Positions 6,594-12,750 of a DNA stretch of 12,750 nt are shown one piece after another. Each line of letters opens with the position of its first letter. The stretch's first letter is position 1. The translations under genes were made by a program, and so were the position numbers. The notes beneath the pieces were generated by a model. The model worked only from the letters and a program-made list of their open reading frames with translations. It was not told the origin of the DNA and searched no databases. The DNA comes from Azoarcus sp031555955 (GTDB lineage: Bacteria; Pseudomonadota; Gammaproteobacteria; Burkholderiales; Rhodocyclaceae): the NCBI GenBank assembly GCA_031555955.1, contig JAVBTY010000017.1, forward strand, positions 1-12,750. The letters are read 5' to 3'.

Positions 6594-8888
6594 GTGCTTA
6601 AACCCGGATTTTCCCGCCGCCGCGCAACGCTAGCGGCGCTGGCCGCGCTCGGCGGTCTGTCAGCCCACGCCGCCTTCGCGCAGGAAGACGCCACCGACCA
6701 GCAGCTGAAGGAGCTCGTCGTCGAAGGCGGCGCGGCCAGCGCCGTGCCGCGCGATCTGCCCGCAGTGAGCGAAGGCGTGACGGCGGCGCAGATGGAAGAA
6801 TCGATCAACGTCGTCAATACCGAGGACGCGCTCAAATACCTGCCCAGCCTGCAGATCCGCAAGCGCTTCATCGGCGACACCAACGGCATCGTCGCCTCGC
6901 GCTCGTCGGGCACGCTGGTCAGCGCCCGTTCGCTGGTCTATGCGGACAACCTGCTGCTCTCCAACCTGCTCGGCAACGGCTACGCCTATCCGCCGCGCTG
7001 GGGGCTGGTGACGCCGGAGGAAATCGAGCGCGTCGATGTCGTCTACGGCCCGTTCTCGGCCGCCTATCCGGGCAACGCGATGGGCGCGGCGATCAGCATG
7101 ACGACGCGCATGCCGGAGCAGTTCGAGGCGCACGCCACGGCGCAACGCTTCTGGCAGGACTTCGATCTGTACGGCACCGACGCGAGCTACGCAGGACACC
7201 AGATCAGCGCCGCGCTCGGCAGCCGCCAGAACGAACTGTCGTGGTGGGTGAATTTCAACCATCTCGATAGCTGGGGGCAGCCAATGAGCTTCGTCACCAA
7301 GCCGCTCTCGGCCACCCCGGCCAGCGGCGGCGAGGTGAGCGGCGCCGTTCCCGACCGCGACCCCAACGGCGATCCGCGCCTGGTACTGGGCGCAACCAGC
7401 ATCACGCACACGGTGCAGGATCACGCCAAGCTCAAGCTGGCCTACGATTTCACCCCCCAGCTGCAGGCCAGCTACACGCTCGGCTGGTGGCGCAATGACG
7501 CGGACAGCGACGTTGAGTCTTACCTGCGCGACGCCACAGGCAACCCCGTCTACAGCGGCAAGGTGAACATCGGCGGCAAACAGTACAACATTGCCGCCAC
7601 CGATTTCGGCCCGTCCCGCTCCGAGCAGGATCACTGGCTGCACGGCCTCACGCTGAAAACCAGAACCGGCGGCGCGTGGGACTGGGAAGCCGCCGCCAGC
7701 CTCTACGACTACGGCAAGGACATTACGCGCGCACCCACCGTGGCCGTGCCGGCGGCATGGAACGGCGCCGCGCCTGGACGCATCACCGACATGGACGGCA
7801 CCGGCTGGCGCACGTTCGACCTGCGCGGCAGCTGGCGTCCGGATCTGGCCGCGGGGACGCACGCGGTGAGCTTCGGCTACCACTACGACCTTTACGAGCT
7901 GGACACGCTGGTTTCCGACACCGCCGACTGGCTGCACGGCAGCGCGGGGCCCCGGCGCTCCGCCTTCGCGGGCAAGACCGAAACGCAGGCGCTGTACGCG
8001 CAGGACGCATGGCGCTTCATGCCCGACTGGAAGCTGACGCTCGGCGGCCGCCTCGAACACTGGCGCGCTTTCGACGGCGCCATTTCCGACCCCGCCAGCA
8101 CGCTTGATTACGACAGCCGCAGCGAAACCTTCTTTTCGCCCAAGGCGGCGTTGTCCTTCCAGGCCGCTCCGCTCTGGGCTCTGCGTTTTTCGCTCGCGCG
8201 CGCCTACCGCATGCCCACGGTCGCCGAGCTGTACCAGGGCAGCATCAGCCTCAACACCCTCGTCAACAACGACCCCGACCTGAAACCGGAAAAGGCGCTC
8301 TCCGCCGAACTGACCGCCGAGCGCGACCTGGGCAACGGCCTGCTGCGCATTTCGCTGTTCCAGGAAAACGCCAGGGACGCGCTCTACTCACAGACCAACG
8401 TCACCGTGATGCCCAACATCACCAACATCCAGAACATCGACGAAATCCGCACGCGCGGCATCGAAGTCGCCTGGCAGGGCGTGGATGTGGCCATTCCCGG
8501 ACTGGACCTCACCGGCAGCGTCACTTACGCAGATTCCGAAATCACGGAAAACGACAAGGCTCCCGCCACCGTCGGCAACAAACAGCCGCGCGTGCCCGAC
8601 TGGCGCGCCACGCTCGCCGCCACCTGGCGGCAGAACGACCAGCTTTCCTGGACGCTGGCCGCGCGCTACAGCGGCCGCCAGTACAACACCCTGGCCAATG
8701 CCGACACCCACCCCGACACCTATGGCGGCGCCAGCCGCTATTTCGTCATGGACGCGCGCATGCGCTACCGCCTCGCCCGGCAGTGGAACTTCGCGCTCGG
8801 CATCGACAACCTCAATAACGAGCGCTACTACGCCGCCCACCCCTACCCGCAGCGCACCGTCGTCGCCGAACTCAAGTTCGATTACTGA
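6594..8888 (+). CDS. TonB-dependent outer-membrane receptor
   Basis: 764 residues. The GTG start at 6594 is supported by GAGGAG at 6581-6586 and by a signal peptide (MLKPGFSRRRATLAALAALGG, cleavage probably after Ala29). A TonB box is visible just after it (QLKELVVEG, residues 37-45). The plug domain follows (to about residue 170), including SINVVNTEDALKYLPSLQIRKR and EEIERVDVVYGPFSAAYPGNAMGAAI. The rest is a 22-strand-type barrel with the late motifs ARAYRMPTVAELYQG and NNDPDLKPEKALSAEL, ending in the aromatic residue of ELKFDY. I see no cysteine in the protein and no Met/Cys copper-type motif, so the substrate cannot be read from it. Its position after its own TonB, ExbB and ExbD points to a specialised importer. 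Candidate substrates are a metal chelate (copper, iron) or another scarce solute. Confidence 0.93.
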   Translation: MLKPGFSRRRATLAALAALGGLSAHAAFAQEDATDQQLKELVVEGGAASAVPRDLPAVSEGVTAAQMEESINVVNTEDALKYLPSLQIRKRFIGDTNGIVASRSSGTLVSARSLVYADNLLLSNLLGNGYAYPPRWGLVTPEEIERVDVVYGPFSAAYPGNAMGAAISMTTRMPEQFEAHATAQRFWQDFDLYGTDASYAGHQISAALGSRQNELSWWVNFNHLDSWGQPMSFVTKPLSATPASGGEVSGAVPDRDPNGDPRLVLGATSITHTVQDHAKLKLAYDFTPQLQASYTLGWWRNDADSDVESYLRDATGNPVYSGKVNIGGKQYNIAATDFGPSRSEQDHWLHGLTLKTRTGGAWDWEAAASLYDYGKDITRAPTVAVPAAWNGAAPGRITDMDGTGWRTFDLRGSWRPDLAAGTHAVSFGYHYDLYELDTLVSDTADWLHGSAGPRRSAFAGKTETQALYAQDAWRFMPDWKLTLGGRLEHWRAFDGAISDPASTLDYDSRSETFFSPKAALSFQAAPLWALRFSLARAYRMPTVAELYQGSISLNTLVNNDPDLKPEKALSAELTAERDLGNGLLRISLFQENARDALYSQTNVTVMPNITNIQNIDEIRTRGIEVAWQGVDVAIPGLDLTGSVTYADSEITENDKAPATVGNKQPRVPDWRATLAATWRQNDQLSWTLAARYSGRQYNTLANADTHPDTYGGASRYFVMDARMRYRLARQWNFALGIDNLNNERYYAAHPYPQRTVVAELKFDY

Positions 8889-8922
8889 GCCCGCACGCCC
8901 TCATGTTTCTTCCGGAGCCATC

Positions 8923-10170
8923 ATGATCCGACCGCGTTTCCTCGCCGCGCTGCTCGCCACGGGCGCGGCGCTGGCGACTGCCGCCAGCGTCTGCCTCGCG
9001 GATGCGCCGCACGCCCACGCCCCGGCAGCCTCCCAGACCACGCCGCCCCCCATGCGCAAAGCGGCCCGCCCGGAACTGGGCACGTCCGCCGCCTTCGCGC
9101 CGGACGGCGGGCTTTACGCCGTCAGCAAGGAAGGTGAACACCTGCTGCTCCAACGCAGCAGCGACGAAGGGCAAAGCTGGTCGCCGCCGGTCACGGTCAA
9201 CGCCCAGCCCGAAGCCATTTCCGCCGACGGCGAAAACCGCCCCAAGATCGCCTTCGCGCATGATGGCGCCATCCTTGTCACCTGGACGAAACCGCTCGGC
9301 AAACCCTATTCGGGCGAAATCCGCCTCGCCCGCGCCGCCGACGGCCAGCATTTCGATCCACCCATCACCGTGCACCGGGACCGCGCCGAAATCACCCACC
9401 GCTTCGAATCGCTGCTCGTGGGTGGGGATGGGCGCGTCACCGTCGCCTGGATCGACAAGCGCGACCTGATCGCCGCCGGAAAATCCGCCCCCTCTTCCGC
9501 CGCGCCCTACCGTGGCGCAGCCATCTACGCCGCCACCTCCACCGACAACGGCCGCGGCTTCCAGCCAGAACGGAAAATCGCCGACCACTCCTGCGAATGC
9601 TGCCGCATCGCCGCCGCCACCGATACCGACGGCGCGCCGCTGCTGATGTGGCGGCACGTTTTCGAATCAGGCGAACGCGACCACGCCTTCACGCGCCTGA
9701 ACACGGACGGCGCGCCGCAGGCGATCCAGCGCGCCACCTTCGACCACTGGAAACTCGACGGCTGCCCACACCACGGCCCTTCGCTGGCGGTGGACGCCAG
9801 CGGCGCGCGCCACGCCATCTGGTTCAACCAGAAAGACGGCGCGGGCCATGTGTTCTACGGACGGCTGGAAAACAGCGGCGACACCCTCGCCGTCGCCGGA
9901 CAACGGCCCATCGGCGGCCCGCGTGCCGAGCACGCCGACCTGGCAACCGCCGGCACCCAACTCGCTATCGTATGGAAGGAATTCGACGGCGAAAAAACCC
10001 GCCTGCGCGCCGAGATATCAGACGATGGCGGCCACACCTTCCACGCCCTCGAACTCGCCGCCACCGATGGCGCCAGCGATCAGCCGCGCGCGCTGACGCG
10101 CGGCAACGAACTGTTCGCCTTCTGGCGCAGCGAGCGTGAGGGGATGCGGGTGTTTCGGCTGACGCCGTAG
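8923..10170 (+). CDS. Exported Asp-box beta-propeller protein with CECC and CPHH motifs
   Basis: 415 residues. Residues 1-28 are a signal peptide ending Leu-Ala-Asp-Ala, and the mature N-terminus begins Pro-His-Ala-His. Three Asp-boxes (S-x-D-x-G-x-[TSG]-[WF]) are visible at S79-W86, S206-F213 and S366-F373, the repeat of sialidase-type beta-propellers, and databases would probably label it 'exo-alpha-sialidase'. I find no FRIP motif and no clear arginine triad, so sialidase activity is doubtful. Instead it has C224-E-C226-C227 in a conserved-looking DHSCECCRI segment, and GC281PHHGPSLAVD, both suited to binding a metal or a cofactor. GGAG before the start is the ribosome site, 34 bases after the receptor stop, so it is probably in the receptor operon. 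Its likely place is the periplasm or outer-membrane surface, as a substrate-binding or delivery partner of the receptor; this is inference. Confidence 0.8.
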   Translation: MIRPRFLAALLATGAALATAASVCLADAPHAHAPAASQTTPPPMRKAARPELGTSAAFAPDGGLYAVSKEGEHLLLQRSSDEGQSWSPPVTVNAQPEAISADGENRPKIAFAHDGAILVTWTKPLGKPYSGEIRLARAADGQHFDPPITVHRDRAEITHRFESLLVGGDGRVTVAWIDKRDLIAAGKSAPSSAAPYRGAAIYAATSTDNGRGFQPERKIADHSCECCRIAAATDTDGAPLLMWRHVFESGERDHAFTRLNTDGAPQAIQRATFDHWKLDGCPHHGPSLAVDASGARHAIWFNQKDGAGHVFYGRLENSGDTLAVAGQRPIGGPRAEHADLATAGTQLAIVWKEFDGEKTRLRAEISDDGGHTFHALELAATDGASDQPRALTRGNELFAFWRSEREGMRVFRLTP

Positions 10171-10352
10171 CCTCACGACACGATCACACCAGACTTGCAG
10201 ACAGATCCTGCCCATGAGAATCGCCGCAGGTTCATATTAGGGATACTATTATTGCCAGTTCGGGATAAAAAATTTAAGAAAATTATCTATCCATTGTTTA
10301 CAAAACATTTTTATCCTGTTTTTAGAGATCGACAAATCATCCCCCCTAAAAA
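10171..10352 (+). other. AT-rich intergenic island upstream of fic
   Basis: Most of this 182-base gap, especially 10230-10352, is about 30% GC, in sharp contrast to the GC-rich genes around it. No supported gene lies in it and there is no clear terminator for the preceding operon. The base-composition break suggests DNA of different origin, entering with the Fic gene, or a strong regulatory region. No ribosome site precedes the fic ATG; the bases just upstream are CCCCCCTAAAAA. Confidence 0.6.
10295..10326 (+). promoter_or_regulatory. Candidate fic promoter with overlapping inverted repeat
   Basis: TTTACA (10297-10302) matches the -35 consensus at five of six positions and TTTAGA (10321-10326) is a weak -10 with an 18-base spacer. 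The inverted repeat TGTTT-ACA-AAACA (10295-10307) covers the -35 box, the position expected for a repressor. The predicted transcript would start about 20 bases before the fic ATG. The C-terminal winged-helix-like part of the Fic protein is one possible ligand. All of this is positional inference. Confidence 0.3.
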
Positions 10353-11516
10353 ATGCCCCGCTTCCAGCACTACGATCTGACCCTGCTGAATCCGGCCTTC
10401 GACTCTCCGCTGGTCGATGTGATTACAGAGCTGGAATACCTGCGCCGTCTCGAACTCAGGGGCAGCACCCCCGGCCCGCTTTTCTTCCAGCTCAAGTTTA
10501 TTTTTCATCTGCTCGAAAGTCTGGGATCCGCGCGCATCGAGGGCAATCACACCACGCTGACGGATTATGTGGAAAGCAGACTGGAAGGCAGCATGCAGAC
10601 GCCGCTGCCCGACCACCTCCGCGAAATGGCGAACATCGAAGACGCGATGGATTACATCGAGACGCACGTCAGCCCGGGCGATGACATTACAGAACGCCTC
10701 ATCCGCGAATTCCATGAACTGGCGGTGCGGGGCCTGAAACGCGAGGGCGACGCAACACCCGGCGCGTACAGGACAGTTCCGGTGCGGATCGCCCTGTCCG
10801 CGCATCTGCCGCCTGAAGCCGTGCAGGTGTCAGGCTACATGCAGGAACTGGTCAGTTTCATCAACGCGGAAAGCGCGCCGAAATACGATCTGATCAAGGT
10901 CGCCCTGGCGCACCACCGCTTCGCCTGGATACATCCGTTCCGCAACGGCAACGGGCGCGTGGTGCGGCTGCTGACTTACACCCTGCTGATCAAATACGGC
11001 TTCAACGTACGCACCGGCAACCGCGTGCTCAACCCCACCGCCGTGTTCTGCAACGACCGGGACCGCTATTACGCCATGCTGGCGCGCGCCGACATGGGCT
11101 CGCCCGGAGGTCTGGAGGAATGGTCGCTGTATGTACTGGGCGGCGTACTGGATGAGTTACGCAAGGTGGACCGGCTAACGGATTTCAGCTATCTGAAATC
11201 CCGCATTCTGCTGCCAGCGCTGGCGCATGCCCGGGAACGGGGGTGGGTCACCGCACAGGAAATGGAAATCCTGCGGCTTGCCATTGAATCAGAAACCGGT
11301 GTGGTCAAGGCCAGCGACCTGACCCCCGCCCTGCCCGGTTCGAACAGCGCGCAACGCACTTACCAGATCAAGAAACTGGTCGAGAAGAAAATGCTGCACC
11401 CCCTCAACGAAGGCGCGCGGCAATACACTCTCGGATTCAAAAACAGCTATCTGCTGCGCGGCGTAGTGCGGGCGCTCACCAGCGAAGGCTTCATTCCACC
11501 CGCGCTGAGTGGCTGA
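10353..11516 (+). CDS. Fic family protein, class II (self-inhibited), with C-terminal winged-helix-like region
   Basis: 387 residues. Fic proteins usually transfer AMP from ATP to target side chains. The core motif is HPFRNGNGR at 194-202, with catalytic H194 and the GNGR anion hole. Position 198 is Asn where the consensus HxFx(D/E)GNGRxxR has Asp or Glu, the metal-coordinating residue. Residues 59-64 read SARIEG, matching the inhibitory (S/T)xxxE(G/N) helix on the N-terminal side, with E63 the expected inhibitory Glu; this defines class II and explains the absence of a separate antitoxin gene. The N-terminus (about 1-110) is a helical Fic_N-like region. The C-terminus, about 295-360 (SDLTPALPGSNSAQRTYQIKKLVEKKM), looks like a winged helix. 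No ribosome site is visible at the ATG. Codon use appears slightly less GC-biased than neighbours. It could act in stress control, as a cryptic toxin or as an autoregulator; the target is unknown. Confidence 0.92.
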   Translation: MPRFQHYDLTLLNPAFDSPLVDVITELEYLRRLELRGSTPGPLFFQLKFIFHLLESLGSARIEGNHTTLTDYVESRLEGSMQTPLPDHLREMANIEDAMDYIETHVSPGDDITERLIREFHELAVRGLKREGDATPGAYRTVPVRIALSAHLPPEAVQVSGYMQELVSFINAESAPKYDLIKVALAHHRFAWIHPFRNGNGRVVRLLTYTLLIKYGFNVRTGNRVLNPTAVFCNDRDRYYAMLARADMGSPGGLEEWSLYVLGGVLDELRKVDRLTDFSYLKSRILLPALAHARERGWVTAQEMEILRLAIESETGVVKASDLTPALPGSNSAQRTYQIKKLVEKKMLHPLNEGARQYTLGFKNSYLLRGVVRALTSEGFIPPALSG

Positions 11517-11705
11517 CGCCCCAACGCCTGAAGCAGGACGATAATCCGGGAATCCCCCCGCGGGATCATTCCAGACGGGCAACAGCCCCCTTCCCCGCCA
11601 CGGGACCACTTATGCGGATGCCCCGGATCCGCCCACCGCGCCATGCCAGACAGCCGCAGCGGCTAAAATCCCCCTTCCGCCCGCCTCGCCGCCCCAACCC
11701 CGCCC
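11517..11705 (+). other. Intergenic region between fic and the uvrA-like gene
   Basis: These 189 bases hold no supported gene. A bulged hairpin, GGAATCCC (11549-11556) against GGGAT-CA-TTCC (11562-11572), follows the fic stop but has no T-run, so it is at best a weak or Rho-assisted terminator. A -10-like box near 11664 is listed separately. Confidence 0.45.
11664..11669 (+). promoter_or_regulatory. Candidate -10 box for the uvrA-like gene
   Basis: TAAAAT, preceded by GGC and followed by a C-rich stretch, lies 42 bases before the ATG, the same distance as TAGAAT before the DUF2946 gene. I see no -35 element near consensus and no LexA-type CTGT-N8-ACAG box in the gap. It is listed for its recurring form and position. 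Confidence 0.4.
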
Positions 11706-12750
11706 ATGTCCGCCGACTCCACCGACTCCACCGCTTCGCAAGACAGCATCCGCATTCGCGGCGCGCGACAGAACAACCTGCGCGATCTTTCACTCGATCT
11801 GCCGCTGAACCGCCTTACCGTCGTCACCGGCGTATCCGGCTCGGGTAAGTCGTCACTGGTGTTCGATACGCTCTATGCCGAGGGGCAGCGGCGCTACGTG
11901 GAGACTTTTTCGCCCTATGCGCGGCAGTTTCTCGATCGCATGGACCGGCCCCAGGTGGACCGCATCGACGGCGTGCCGCCGGCAATCGCCATCGACCAGA
12001 CCAATCCGGTGCGCACGTCGCGCTCCACGGTCGGGACGATGACCGAGCTGGCCGACCACTTCAAACTGCTCTACGCCCGCACCGCCCGTCTGTACTGCCG
12101 CTGCTGCGGCGAGCCGGTGCGGCGCGACACGCCAGACAGCATCGCCGCCGATCTGGCCCGGCGCTGCACGGCGGCGGGCGATCCGCGCCTGACGGTGTGC
12201 TTTCCGGTGGCGGCGCCGGCCAGTTTCAGCCCTGCCGAGGTCACCGGGTTGCTCGCCCGCCAGGGCTATACCCGCATCCATGGCGAGGCGGACGGAAGCG
12301 GCGGCGTGCTTCAGGTGGTGCAGGACCGCTTTCGCCTGTCGTCGGCCGAGCCTGCGCGGCTGGGCGAGGCGCTGGAAACCGCCCTGCAGCGCGGCCACGG
12401 CCGGCTTGCGGTGTTCGCCAGCGGTGAGGACAAGCAGGAAGCCGTCTGGCGCTAGTCCGCCGACCTGCACTGCGCGGCGTGCGATATCCGCTATGCCGAT
12501 CCGACGCCCGGCCTGTTCTCGTTCAATTCGCCCATCGGCGCCTGCGACACCTGCCGGGGTTTCGGCCGCGTGATCGGCGTGGATTTTTCCCTCGTCATTC
12601 CGGACGAAGCGAAAACACTAGCCGAAGGGGCGGTCAAGCCGTGGCAGACGCAGAGCTTCCGCGAATGCCAGGACGACATGGCGAAAATGGCGAAGAAGTA
12701 CGGCGTGGCGATGAACGTGCCGTTTCGCGATCTGCCGCCGGAACATCGCC
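11706..12750 (+). pseudogene. uvrA: UvrA-type excinuclease ABC subunit A, interrupted by an in-frame TAG (partial at right edge)
   Basis: UvrA is the damage-recognising ATPase of nucleotide excision repair. The frame from ATG 11706 shows Walker A GVSGSGKSS (42-50), then YAEGQRRYVETFSPYARQF and RSTVGTMTEL, all UvrA hallmarks, and a CRCC cluster at 131-134. It stops at TAG 12453-12455 after 249 codons. The same frame then continues to the window end without another stop and encodes the expected next part: LHCAACDIRYADPTP, FSFNSPIGACDTCRGFG (zinc-binding CxxC pairs) and VIPDEAKTLAEGAVKPWQT. There is no frameshift. The segment VDRIDGVPPAIAIDQTNPVRTSRST differs from E. coli UvrA, so this may be a second, variant UvrA rather than the housekeeping copy. 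If the TAG is real, the product is a truncated protein lacking most of both ATPase domains. The rest of the gene lies outside the window. Confidence 0.85.
12453..12455 (+). other. In-frame amber codon within the uvrA-like gene
   Basis: The sequence reads tgg cgc TAG tcc gcc gac. UvrA-like proteins of this type, as I recall them, have an aromatic residue and Ser just before the LHCxxC segment, so TAC (Tyr) changed to TAG by one base is the simplest origin. TAG ends exbB and the Asp-box gene in this window, so it is an ordinary stop here and genome-wide recoding is unlikely. No ribosome site or early ATG for a restart is visible; the first in-frame ATG downstream is near 12678. Confidence 0.85.

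Noticed and set aside
6660..8060. Long open frame on the - strand (about 466 codons) opposite the receptor gene
   Set aside because: It mirrors the codon structure of the GC-rich receptor gene; the translation has no recognisable domain and is compositionally biased, while the + strand protein has full family motifs.
8923..10170. Calling the Asp-box protein an exo-alpha-sialidase
   Set aside because: Asp-boxes show the fold only; FRIP and a clear arginine triad are not visible, and the neighbours are transport genes, not sialic-acid genes.
10195..10380. Short + strand open frame of 61 codons in the AT-rich gap, overlapping the fic start
   Set aside because: No ribosome site, no recognisable motif, and it runs into fic out of frame; a partner antitoxin is not expected for a class II Fic protein.
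12453..12455. TAG as a recoded sense codon (pyrrolysine or amber recoding)
   Set aside because: TAG is the normal stop of exbB (6081-6083) and of the Asp-box gene (10168-10170), and UvrA has no known recoded residue; mutation or sequencing error is simpler.
1..12750. Search for CRISPR arrays, tRNA or rRNA genes, insertion sequences or phage genes
   Set aside because: No regularly spaced repeats, no tRNA-like cloverleaf, and no transposase or integrase coding sequence seen on either strand.

Overview
This is a GC-rich, gene-dense stretch of chromosome in which every supported gene lies on the + strand. It looks betaproteobacterial. The clearest evidence is an adjacent earP-efp pair whose EF-P carries the arginine (R32) that EarP rhamnosylates, a pairing known from many beta- and some gammaproteobacteria. 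The RsuA-type pseudouridine synthase, the SpoVR/YcgB protein and the 'TAnAAT + GC-rich' promoter style fit the same assignment. I cannot name the genus from sequence alone.

Layout. (1) 1-627: the C-terminal part of a SpoVR/YcgB-family protein, cut by the left window edge. (2) 675-3279: a translation block, rsuA-like pseudouridine synthase, earP, efp, closed by a strong intrinsic terminator at 3299-3329. (3) 3473-10170: a seven-gene cluster encoding a small exported DUF2946-type protein with CPFCCGH, an exported TlpA-like thioredoxin-fold protein, TonB, ExbB, ExbD, a TonB-dependent outer-membrane receptor, and an exported Asp-box (sialidase-like) beta-propeller protein with CECC and CPHH motifs. 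From the TlpA-like gene onward the gaps are 8 to 70 bases, so this part is probably one operon. (4) 10171-10352: an AT-rich intergenic island with an inverted repeat. (5) 10353-11516: a Fic-family protein with a class II N-terminal inhibitory motif. (6) 11706 to the right edge: a UvrA-type excinuclease ABC subunit A gene interrupted by a single in-frame TAG.

How the genes work together. EarP modifies EF-P, which relieves ribosome stalling at polyproline; the polyproline TonB encoded about 1.3 kb downstream would be a natural client. The cluster carries its own TonB-ExbB-ExbD motor beside its receptor, plus exported thiol and Cys/His-rich partners. This suggests a dedicated outer-membrane import system, most plausibly for a metal (copper is one candidate) or a metal complex; the substrate is inferred, not shown.

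Most interesting points: the complete seven-gene import module with its CECC/CPHH propeller protein; the amber codon inside otherwise intact uvrA-like coding sequence; and the Fic protein with HPFRNGNGR in place of HPF(D/E)GNGR. I saw no tRNA, rRNA, CRISPR array, insertion sequence or phage gene. No intergenic stretch exceeds 300 bases.
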